Shown one piece after another: positions 55,721-64,000 of a stretch of DNA of 64,000 nucleotides; the first letter of the stretch is position 1, and each line of letters begins with the position of its first letter. A model generated the notes under the pieces. The model did not search any database. It saw nothing but the letters and a program-made list of their open reading frames with translations, and was not told where the DNA came from. Made by a program: the position numbers and the translations under genes. Origin of the DNA: Luidia sarsii (lineage: Eukaryota > Echinodermata > Asteroidea > Paxillosida > Luidiidae); assembly GCA_949987565.1 (NCBI GenBank), contig OX465118.1, positions 4,058,538 to 4,122,537 of the forward strand, read 5' to 3'.

Positions 55721-55839
55721 TTGCTTCAACTCTTTGCTCAAAGTAAACCTTGAACTTCACGAAGATCAAGGTTGTGTCAGATGGACGTCCCAGTTCAGTC
55801 GACATAACTGAAAGGCAAATGTTGAAGGGGTTATAGAGA

Positions 55840-55955
55840 AGACCGCCCGGACGGATGTACCCCCTAGTATACTGCGTGCAGTTTGTATACACTCGCGAGC
55901 TGAACCTCCTGCTATCATGACTATACTGTGTGCAGTTATACACTCGCGAGCTGAA
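55840..55955. repeat. Short direct repeat, ~65 bp x2
   Basis: TATACTG(C/T)GTGCAGTTTGTATACACTCGCGAGCTGAAC occurs twice in tandem (about 55868-55905 and 55922-55956), directly before the THAP-like start codon. Confidence 0.7.
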
Positions 55956-55957
55956 CG

Positions 55958-56105
55958 ATGGTGTACTGCCAGGCTTTTGGATGTCAAAATGCCAGCGGGA
56001 AAAAGCTGGGAAAATTTCCACGCAGTTCTCAAACAAGGACAAGAGACCTGAGTTGTTTAGGAAGTGGGCTGCGGCCATCAAAGTTGTGAGTCCGCATCGT
56101 CTGCG
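55958..56105 (+). pseudogene. THAP-type zinc-finger fragment
   Basis: From ATG at 55958 the frame reads MVYCQAFGCQNASGKKLGKF then P. After a single shift it continues with NKDKRPELFRKWAAAIKVV. C-x4-C, the N/S/G segment, the F-P step and the W...A-I helix follow the THAP order (C2CH). The distal cysteine-histidine part is not visible. THAP domains bind DNA in P-element- and Kolobok-type transposases and in host factors. The frameshift breaks it here. Confidence 0.6.
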
Positions 56106-56322
56106 AGGAATGCGAACTGGGACGCTGCAGGCTTTGGCTTGGGCATGAGTGTTCATGCAGTTGGTTCTGGTGGGGTTAGTGTTGGCGGGCCAGGCCAAAA
56201 TAATGTCGGTGCCACCCCTGCCACATTGGCAAGTCCTTCGTCTCCTTGCGTTAGCAATGTAGTAGCGCCCTTGCAATGTCTGGGAAACGAGGCCCCCTTG
56301 GGCACCCTTGTTCCTTAAGCCA

Positions 56323-56690
56323 TTAAGGAAAAAATTGGAATGGGAACCACATGTACATGGATATGGCGTCATTATATATATAGATAACGCGGTCAAGATT
56401 TTGTCCGCTTCCAATAATGGTGCGGAGTTTGCCTTGGTTGTTGGAACAGGGCAGGGTGGTCCTTTGGCCGTCCTCAGCTAGGGTTAGCCGTAAGCTTGAT
56501 TCCATAGAAAAGTGGACAAGCGCTTTCCATGTGTTCATTGCTGTTTTTCGCTATATGCCACCGGGACGTGTCGTGGAACTCTTGCGATATGCGGAGACGA
56601 TTCGTACGGCCGCCTTACAGTTCCCGCAGCCAAGCACAGAAACGCATTTGCTACACTTTCAACTCGCCTACCAGTTGCCGGTGGTTTGAC
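56323..56690 (+). pseudogene. Gag-like C-terminal domain of a plus-strand Ngaro-like element
   Basis: SIEKWTSAFHVFIAVFRYMP and VVELLRYAETIRTAALQFP match the W-T-x-A-F-x-V-F...Y...R helical domain found at the end of ORF1 in many YR retroelements of marine animals. The upstream AIKEKI-like segment is broken. No RT follows; the sequence goes on to RNase H. Confidence 0.62.
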
Positions 56691-56862
56691 TACTGTTATG
56701 TGCATAGTTGTTGCCGCTGCGCTGGAGGGGGACACGGGGAGTCGTCATGTAGAGTGGGTGGGAGACCCCCTATTTTCGGCACCACTGCTACTGCTAGTGC
56801 TAGTGCGAGGCCACGGGTCGACCAGCCCAAGGTTGTGTACACGTGTTACACCAAGAGTTGTT

Positions 56863-57570
56863 AGCACTGTCACCATCTATAGCATTTTGTGAATTTTACC
56901 CTTTAGTGCTCGCAGTTTTTTGCCGGGCCTCTCATCTCGCTAATCGTAGGGTGCATTTTCGTATGGATAACGAGGCGGTGGTTGCCATCATGCTACTGTC
57001 GTGATTGGCGATGTTCTTTAACCATACCGTTGCTTACCCGTTAAATGCAGATTTTACCAGGGGTGTGTCTTGACCAATTCGAGGCGCTCCTGTTTCGCGC
57101 AGTTATGTCATGCGCGTTCTTTGGGTTCATGCGTATCGGCGAATTTGCCGCCATTTAGAAATTCCGCACACAAACATCCCTGCTGCTTGATACTGATGTC
57201 CAATTTCAGGATGTAGGCCAACCTAAAGCTTCGGTTCTTCTCACTTTTCGTCACACGAAGAATAACCAATCTGGCCGCCCTCAAGTGGTGTGCTTAGTCC
57301 ACTCAGAGGACGCCCAGGTCTGTCCTGTCCGCGCATTGACGGCATTTGCGCAGGTTCGTCCCAATATCCCAGGTTGTTTCTTCTGCCATTTTGGCAGACA
57401 GGCTCTTACTCTGTATCAGTTTAAGGCTACCTTCAAGAAGGCGCTATCATTTTTGGGGCTGGAAAAGTCTTCCTTTCGCGCCCATTCTTTCTGCATCAGG
57501 GCAGCCTCTTGCGCAGCGGCAAGAAGGGTGAAGCTGGAGGATATAAAAGCAATGGGTCGGTGGCGCTCTG
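56863..57570 (+). pseudogene. RNase H end and tyrosine recombinase, decayed
   Basis: SIAFCEFYPLVLAVFCRASH and RRVHFRMDNEAVVAIM are RNase H motifs (E and D sites). The recombinase core follows: FFGFMRIGEFAA with the first arginine (near 57130), TFRHTKNNQSGRP, and HSFCIRAASCAAARRVKLED with GRWRS. The second arginine of the H-x-x-R box is a cysteine (codon 57492-57494), a C-to-T change at a CpG. The region of the nucleophilic tyrosine appears lost at the junction with the hydrolase frame near 57570. Stops occur upstream of 57285. Confidence 0.78.
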
Positions 57571-57573
57571 GTT

Positions 57574-58080
57574 TGGATTATTGGAGACTCGATTGTACAC
57601 AGAGCTGTCACAAACATCGGGGGGAAGCAGCATGTGCGATGGTTTGGACAAGGCGGAGCTGGCTACAATGACATGCCGGCATTTTTGGCCGAGCTCGCTG
57701 CGCGAGGGCGCCAGCCCGATCTGTTGGTAGTACACATTGGCACTAATAATTTAGCCAATACTGACCTCTTCTGTATGCGGCAGCGCGTGGCAGTCTTCAT
57801 GCAGTATTGTATTGAGACATTCCCTAGGTCTAAGCTCATTTGGTCCGACATATTGCCGCGAGCTTGTTACTTTGGTGCTAAGCAGCCAGCGAAGATGGAA
57901 ATGAAGAGGCGTGCGGTTAATAAATGGGCTCGGTCCTTCAGTAGGCGCATCGCGGCTACGGTCCTGCATCATCCGCAATTTAGATGGTCGGAATTTGCTT
58001 TGTTCCGATATGATGGCGTTCACCTATCGCCGTCGGGGAATTCCTTGTTCCAGACCAATTGCATCTGTTCGTGTCAATGA
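57574..58080 (+). CDS. SGNH/GDSL-type hydrolase domain of the Ngaro-like element
   Basis: An uninterrupted frame with all four SGNH blocks in order: IIGDSIVHRA (catalytic serine), GQGGAGYND (glycine), VVHIGTNNLAN (asparagine) and RYDGVHLSPSGN (aspartate-histidine), then a stop at 58078-58080. Such enzymes cleave ester bonds; the role in retroelements is not established. The domain is known in some YR and LINE-type retroelements. Here it would normally be fused or adjacent to the recombinase; the frames now differ, and no independent start is convincing. It is the best-preserved part of this copy. Confidence 0.82.
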   Translation, partial: WIIGDSIVHRAVTNIGGKQHVRWFGQGGAGYNDMPAFLAELAARGRQPDLLVVHIGTNNLANTDLFCMRQRVAVFMQYCIETFPRSKLIWSDILPRACYFGAKQPAKMEMKRRAVNKWARSFSRRIAATVLHHPQFRWSEFALFRYDGVHLSPSGNSLFQTNCICSCQ

Positions 58081-58494
58081 AATAGGCTCACGTTGATGTC
58101 ACTAATTTGGGATTCGACCCAGTTAACTTGTGCGGTGGTTGTCCGGTCTTTCCAGTGGGGCGCAAGCTGCGCGTTTGGCGGTTTTGGGCTGGAAACGACC
58201 GGAAGTGCCTCCTTGTTAAGTGATATTCATTAGATCGTAGGTGGTTGGACCATTTAGAGCATGAATTTTAATGTTTAAATTTAGTAAATTACTCTTTCTG
58301 TCGATTGTGTTTTACGCCAAGCACCCGCTTGTACCAGCAGGGTTTATTCCAACAGTATGTGCGAACGGTGGAAAATCGGCGTGACGTTTACCCGTACTGT
58401 TAAGTAAGTTAGAAATTTAAATGGGGTAAGGGGACAATTCTTAAACAATGTGTTAGCACCCACTTTCGGTGGGGGCCAGGGTTCATGGCTAGAG

Positions 58495-58750
58495 CTTTGC
58501 CAAACGTGACATGAGGGTCTTGCCAAGCGTGGCTTATTTTGGGTTTGGCCAAGCGTGGCAGGTGTGAAGGTTGCCAAGCGTGGCATAGTGAGGTGTGGCC
58601 AAGCATGGCCCGTGTGTAGGTTGCCAAGTGTGGCAGTGTGATGTTTGGCCAGGCGTGGCATTGTGAGGTTTGGCCAGGCGTGGCTTTTGAGGTTGGGCCA
58701 AGGGTGGCCGGTGGATGTTGCCAAGCGTGGCATTTGAGTTCTGGCTGAGG
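58495..58750. repeat. GCCAAGCGTGGC tandem repeat in the right arm
   Basis: Mirror image of 50.9-51.26 kb; about ten units in the complementary orientation. Confidence 0.8.
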
Positions 58751-58953
58751 TGGCCAGGTGTGTTGGGAATTGAGTGTTTCAGTTTTTATGGTTGCCAAGC
58801 ATGGCATTTAATTAATTAAGACAAACTGTCTCATTTAGGCATAATTTTGCCATTGCATTCTTCTTGGAGATTTAAAAGCGAGGCTCGAGAACCAGGCCAG
58901 GAAAGTCAACTCCTTGTCTCACCGTGTGCTTTGTGTGTGGTCTTGGAATAATA

Positions 58954-59400
58954 ATGTTTTCCTCCATGGTAAGATGCAATCCCTGTATATTTCTGGGCTG
59001 ATTTTGATAAAGGAATGCAGATTTAAGGTCTATAACACTAAGAACCTTTGAGTTTGCATTACCAATCATTTTATGGGTCTCAGAGAATAGGGGGAATGGG
59101 TGATTGATCCTTCTAATTCGGGAATTCAAAAACCGGAAATCAGTTACAACTCTCTTATCAGATTATGTTCTTTTTGGATAGGAGGAGAACTGGAGAAGTA
59201 TAACATTGGTCATTGGTGACCTATTTCAAGTATACCTAACTTTACAAGTTTACTCAGTTCTTTTTCAATTGTAATCTTGTCTGTCTCAGTTGCAAAATAC
59301 GGTCTAATGAAAAATGGTTCGTCATTGGTTAGTTCTATGTCAACTTCAAAGTTTGGGCAGCTAGAGAGTTCACCATACAAAGAGAAAGCGTCTCTACTTC
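58954..59400 (-). pseudogene. Gypsy-type RT fingers and motif A, broken
   Basis: Minus strand: VDIELTNDEPFFIRPYFATE, IEKELSKLVKLGILEIGHQ, a stop, YTSPVLLLSKK, two stops and a shift, then VTDFRFLNSRIRRINHPFPL and VIDLKSAF. This is the N-terminal half of a Ty3/gypsy-like RT, ending at the LIR-3 arm. Protease and Gag lie upstream on the same strand. Confidence 0.78.
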
Positions 59401-59628
59401 GTGTCGCTCTTTCAAGGAAAGAATACTGACATTCAAATCAACATCTCTTCTTCTGTCATGTCAACTATGGGATCAGTATGGTCAAGATGGAAATACTATA
59501 CATGTACTAGGATTTTGTGTTCAACAAATTTGTTAGGAGCCTTAGCTTGTATAGCCTGGCTTGAACAAAGGTTGTCATTGCATTTCAAAATCATATTTAT
59601 GTAATCCTTAGGAAGTTCTTGCGTAACA

Positions 59629-60329
59629 TTAATATGCTTTGTTGTATCCAAGAATGCAATGGGTCTGCCCTGAGAAAAAAAATATGGGTTTGTCAGTCGA
59701 ATTGGTTACTAACACTTGGGTTCGTCCTTTGTTTAAGCTTACTATCATTGAAGTTGGGCAATATTGAGCTAAGTACTTATTAGCATTCGGTACAATGTCT
59801 GAATTACGTAAATGGGCTGGAGTTCTACCTTGTATAGTCACAAATTTCGATTCACCTGGGGCAATCATCACCTTTGTGGGTGGGGCAAAGGAGATTGTCT
59901 TACAATTCATCTTAAATCTATTACTTCTAAAATTTAATGTTCCATCTAAGTTAGACAGAGTATTGGTCCCTAAAATCAAATCTACACCAACAAGGTTGCT
60001 GACAATTAGTGCAGCAATTTCAAATTTGTGACCCTGAATATTTAATGGAAATTTCACTGCAGTTTCTGAAACCAAAAACTGTCCATTACTCAGTCTAAAT
60101 TGAACAGGAGTCACCTTTGTTGGTTTTATGTTAGAAAGATAAGGTGAAGACTAATATACTGTTGAGAAATATTTGACTTTGATGCTCCACTATCAAAAAG
60201 TATTAGTAATTTTTTGCCAGTAGGAAGTCGTCCTTTGGTGAAGTTTCTTTCCGTCAGTTTAAGTTCTGCTTCACCAGTCCCTAAAAAGGATGATGTCATT
60301 TCATCATTGGGCCTAGTTTGGGATTTCAT
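59629..60329 (-). pseudogene. Retropepsin-like protease region
   Basis: Two minus-strand frames: the first has LLILFDSGASKSN (catalytic DSGA; frame from 60329), the second has GVDLILGTNTLSNLDGTLNF (the ILG segment before the C-terminal strand) and a long tail to RT. A shift near 60120 separates them. This is the expected order between Gag and RT of a gypsy-like element. Confidence 0.75.
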
Positions 60330-61116
60330 CCGGGAGGAGAGACAATGAGCGCTAACGATTCCCTCCCTTCTTAAAAACCCTGGTTTAGCTGGTGCTGTTA
60401 TTGTGGCAATGGATGTTGTTGCTTGTAGAAGTGATTGGGCATGGTCCGTGGATTATTGTATGATTGTTCGTGGATTATTGTATGATTGTTGCGATTGCTG
60501 TGGATAAGTGTGTCCATTTACGTAATAAGGATGTGGATGGGGAAATGGTGGTGCAGTTTTGTCTCTTTTTTCTCTTACAGCATTCCCTCCAGACATGGCC
60601 AGGAATACGACAGGAGTCACAAATCAGTCTTGGTCACGGTCTTTGGTGTTGGCGGTCTTTGTCATTGGGATTTTTTTCCGAGTATCAAAACTGGCATCAT
60701 GTCATTGAGGTGTATGCGGGCTATTGCATCTCTGAGCTGACTACGGTTACGGTCATGGCTGACAATGCGATCAGCGCTTGTCAGTCTTGGTGTCGATGGT
60801 CACTTTGTTGTGAATGTTCGTGATTTTCGTCGGATGATTGCAGTTTCAGTGGCTGAACTTGGTCTTTGAGTTGGTCAATCTCTGATTAGGCAGAGAATGA
60901 CAGCTCTGCTACTATTGGAAGTAGCTTTCAGGTCTATGTACAACTGTGCCTTGGCAGCAATCTCATCATTATTTTGTGCAGCCGATGACATTAGTATGAC
61001 GTTATCTGTATTTTTCCATAATTTATCTGTGTTGCGGTCTGTCGCAGTCGTTGGAGGAAAGTCTCTGTACTTTCCCCGTCTGTCAAGGTTGCTGAGTTAA
61101 AGTCTCTTGTCTGGCT

Positions 61117-61341
61117 TTAGGCCAATTTAGCTGGGGTAAATCGCCTTAAAAATGCCCTACATATATGTAGGTCGTATGTATTAAACGTTGGTCCATCTAT
61201 CCAAAGTTCTGCATGTCCTTGTAATGTCCATTTAAAGAGTTTCACACTGTCTGTCAATTGGTCTTTGTCATTATTGTCAATATGTTGTGCATCAAGGTAG
61301 CCTGTGAATGATAGAATGTGCGCAGTCGGACTCATGGTCAA
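61117..61341 (-). pseudogene. Gypsy-type Gag fragment
   Basis: The frame KLFKWTLQGHAELWIDGP with LHICRAFLRRFTP resembles the capsid segment F...L.G.A..W...L....+F...F. It is short and isolated; the CCHC knuckle is not visible. Between it and the protease (60.33-61.1 kb) I see no clear coding. Confidence 0.5.
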
Positions 61342-61725
61342 GTCTGTCTCCTGAGAATCGAGTGGGTAAGAAGTCAGTTTGTCTTAGGTATGGTCGTGAA
61401 ACAGTAGCGGGAGTGGTCATGATTATTAAGATACAATGAAAACTTAACTACAAAATACAATAAACTACATGTAAATTATACAATTGCAATACAATTATTC
61501 TCACTCACTCTCTTTCGCAGGTGGAAATCAATAAAAAGATGAATTCACTTACCCCTTGGATGGGATAATATCAGTAAAACAGGCACACAAGCGTTGTATA
61601 AAGGAGAAAAAATAACAATTTTTCGCTTTCCCACCCCCCAAAAAAATTTGAATAGGACAAATAACGTTAACTAATGTTATAATGTCAGAAGTTCCTCGTG
61701 TCAGTTTAAGTCATGTTCAGCGCTC
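61342..61725. other. No recognisable feature
   Basis: AT-rich sequence upstream of the Gag fragment. A 5' LTR would be expected here or further right, but no LTR pair is visible. Confidence 0.4.
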
Positions 61726-61849
61726 TTGTTGTGGTTGTTGTCACTTGAGTCGGTGGGCAGGGGTACATCAGGGTGTCTGGTAGGGTGGTGTCAGTTGCAG
61801 TCAGCAGTGGGGACTTTCAGGATCATCATCCAGGATGGGGAGTTCAATG

Positions 61850-61990
61850 GGTCATCAGCGCCGCGGTGTGGTGGTCGTCTGTGTTGTGGCTGTCATTGGG
61901 GTGGTGGTCATCTGTGTGGCGGTCGTCAGTGTTGTGGCTGTCATCGGGGTGGTGGTCTTCAACGGAGTGGTGGTTGTCATCGGAGGGGAA
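61850..61990. repeat. GT/GGTGG-rich tandem repeat
   Basis: About three units of 57 bp around GTGGTGGTC, TCTGTGTGGCGGTCGTCAGT and GTTGTGGCTGTCAT. It is open in three plus-strand frames because of composition, and no gene is inferred. Confidence 0.65.
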
Positions 61991-62089
61991 GTCTCATCAC
62001 TGACTTTTCTTTCGTGGACATTAATCAGGGTACACTCTGCAGTTCATCAGTTCATCGGTAGTGTGGTGGTCATCATCAGATGAGAAATA

Positions 62090-63004
62090 CATGTAGTGTC
62101 TTTGGGGTTTTCCATGGACATCAGAGGGGTACAATAGAGTCTGCATAGAGGGGACCTGGTACATGTAGATGCTTGGTCCTATGACTTGAGAACTTTGCCA
62201 AATGTTGCATTCGCTGTAAACCTGCTGTCGGGATTGGAAGACGACTCATCAGTCCGTCTCAAATGTGGCGATATGAAAAGGGAAAGTTATCTGAAAAAAC
62301 GTATTCTCCACCATGTTGTGTTGCGGGATTAGAAAGGCTTCGATCTTCAGGCTTTCACACTTTTTACATTGGACTAAGTTCACTCTCATATAGTGGCAAC
62401 AATATACAGCATTTATTTCTTACAGCATCTAACAATTGTATTCTACATGTAACTGAAATCCATAAACATACTCTTCTCTCTTCCCCTTCTAGCAAGAGGG
62501 GTCTTCACATTTATATCGCTGGTCTGATGAATTGGGGGTGTGGTCTAAAGAGTAGGTGAACTATAATTATAATACCGGCACCGACCACCGTGGGCAGAAC
62601 AATCTGAATTCTGAATACAGTGAGATAATTTCTCATCATTTTCTTTAGGTTTTTGTGTTTTCAGCCAGATTTTTTTTCATCGACACTTTTGTTTAGACCG
62701 ACTGCCCCTTCCTGAAGGAAAAAAAAGACAACCATATAATACAAAAAAAGGGGCGCCCTTATTATCATAATTATTATTTTCATTATTAGGATATTGCTGT
62801 TTAAACTTTCACCACATACTGGTACTAGGCCTCTGTACATTTCTATTGGCCTCTGAATAAAGGGTGCAAGTTTTCAGGCGCCATGACTAATGTATGGTGA
62901 GTTGTTATTTTCACTATTGCACTCATTGCTGGTAACCTTTATGGTGCAAGTTCAGGCCACGTGAGATTTTAATGCCCATGAAATACAGTTATTACGATAT
63001 GTAC
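62090..63004. other. No recognisable feature
   Basis: Intron sequence with no coding block, repeat pair or RNA gene that I can support. Confidence 0.45.
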
Positions 63005-63100
63005 AGTAGATAACCTACATGTAGCTACATGTACATGTAGTGTACATGTACATGTAGTGTACATGTACATGTAGTGTACATGTACATGTGCTGTACATGT
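63005..63100. repeat. TACATG palindromic microsatellite
   Basis: GTGTACATGTACATGTA units, about five, self-complementary. Confidence 0.78.
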
Positions 63101-63310
63101 AAATTGCTCTGCTAATGTGAATGATTTTGGAAGCAAAAGAAACATGGAACTGAAGGATGAAAACAAAACAAAATTACATGGAATTTATATGGAATATCTT
63201 TACATTGCATTTGTTTATAGTATTTTTGTCATAATTTGACATTTATGAACAAAATAGTTTTAAGAAAAATGTTGGATTTGCCTTTTTGGTTTCTTTTGTT
63301 TTCTGCTCAG

Positions 63311-63403
63311 GAGATGAAACAGCTTGAAAAACCTAAGCGGCCACTGACAGCATACAGTATATTCCTCCAATCAAAACTGAAACATGCTACAGGGAATGCA
63401 GTG
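63311..63403 (+). CDS. TFAM: HMG-box exon D: start of the second HMG box (TFAM-like gene)
   Basis: The acceptor TTTTCTGCTCAG precedes GAG at 63311; the donor GTAATC follows GTG (63401-63403), although GCAG|TGG is a possible alternative cut. It encodes EMKQLEKPKRPLTAYSIFLQ then SKLKHATGNAV: the linker end, the K-P-K-R-P-x-x-A-Y signature and helix 1 of a second HMG box. The rest of the box must lie in exons right of the window. The phase matches exon C, so the four exons form one frame. It resembles the second box of TFAM more than HMGB1-type proteins because of the long linker. Confidence 0.76.
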
Positions 63404-63458
63404 GTAATCTTTTCATTTTTTCTATTGACACAAAGTGGGACAAGTGGACTTTAAACAC

Positions 63459-63760
<302 letters not shown>

Positions 63761-64000
63761 AGCAAATAAAAGAGAACCATTTTTCCTCTTTGTGTTTTGA
63801 AATTCTTGTATTTCAGGCCTTTACTTCGAGTGAATTCAGGGGACTATACAACACACCCTCCAACCACCTTTCAGGCTCCTTCGTGGTCATGTTTTTCACA
63901 TGATCCAAGGAACTGAGGTCTGACCAATGCTCCAATGGATTCATGTTCCAATCAGATGGCCCCTCTGGGAGAGTTTGCTTCTCGTGCCCCCATTGAAGCC
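63761..64000. other. No recognisable feature
   Basis: Past the microsatellite, a TTTCAGGCC at 63813-63821 could pass for an acceptor, but the following codons do not continue an HMG box. Nothing else is supported. Confidence 0.45.

Larger units (their letters stand above)
50752..58952. mobile_element. Long inverted-repeat structure LIR-3 (8.2 kb)
   Basis: Arms 50752-51274 and 58479-58952 are reverse complements. The outer part runs from ATTATTCCAAGACCACACAC through GACAAGGAGTTGACTTTCCT. The inner part is a tandem GCCACGCTTGGCAACATTCA-type repeat. They enclose two decayed tyrosine-recombinase elements, one on each strand. No clear target duplication is visible, and the right arm cuts into a gypsy RT. 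The termini differ from LIR-1 and LIR-2. Confidence 0.75.

Noticed and set aside
61726..62061. 111-codon glycine/cysteine-rich frame
   Set aside because: Three overlapping frames are open on the same strand because of GGTGG repeats; compositional artefact.

Overview
This looks like nuclear DNA from a marine invertebrate animal, most likely a deuterostome such as an echinoderm, although a hemichordate or amphioxus cannot be excluded. The host exons are small and separated by very large introns. The sequence is full of TACATG palindromes and GTAGGCCTA-type words. The transposon mix (Penelope-like, Ngaro/DIRS tyrosine-recombinase retroelements, Ty3/gypsy, RTE-like and L2/CR1-like LINEs, many foldbacks and MITEs) fits that group. 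The taxon is an inference from content, not from a marker gene.

Only one host gene is recognisable. Four plus-strand exons (12233-12351, 17940-18010, 46665-46814, 63311-63403) join in frame into an HMG box, a basic linker and the start of a second HMG box. The layout and linker resemble mitochondrial transcription factor A (TFAM). The 5' and 3' ends of the gene lie outside the recognisable exons, and the introns are about 5.6, 28.7 and 16.5 kb. Nearly everything else is mobile or repetitive DNA, much of it inside these introns.

0-11.7 kb (upstream of the recognised exons) holds four copies of a foldback family, an interstitial TTAGGG tract inside an inverted repeat, a Penelope remnant bounded by inverted pLTR copies that each carry a hammerhead-ribozyme signature, a broken gypsy protease/RT piece, a family of ~1 kb repeats separated by arrays of a palindromic AGCTTTTCCG unit, and a LINE tail. 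Intron 1 contains an in-frame fusion of a LINE endonuclease to a Penelope RT segment.

Intron 2 contains a TA-flanked short-TIR element (18.7-19.9 kb), a gypsy 3' end whose integrase is followed by two C2H2 fingers (20.5-22.3 kb), and then a nested complex. Two long inverted-repeat elements of 7.8 and 7.5 kb share the terminus CAGTACT and TA flanks. The second encloses a nearly full Ngaro/DIRS-like element (Gag, RT, RNase H, tyrosine recombinase). These elements and two shorter ones all lie against or inside one 72/75-bp satellite, at the same few bases of its monomer. Satellite blocks remain at 30.1, 38.1, 41.7 and 44.3-45.9 kb; the last has a 444-bp higher-order repeat.

Intron 3 holds inverted copies of the AGCTTTTCCG family, one interrupted by a 1.1 kb MITE. 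It also holds a third long inverted-repeat structure (50.75-58.95 kb) containing two decayed tyrosine-recombinase retroelements in opposite orientation. One of these is interrupted by a Penelope 3' fragment; the other ends in an SGNH hydrolase domain and is preceded by a THAP-like finger. A broken gypsy gag-protease-RT series follows. A (GAT)n tract of over 200 bp lies just past the last exon. Most transposon reading frames are broken; the window reads as several layers of nested insertion.
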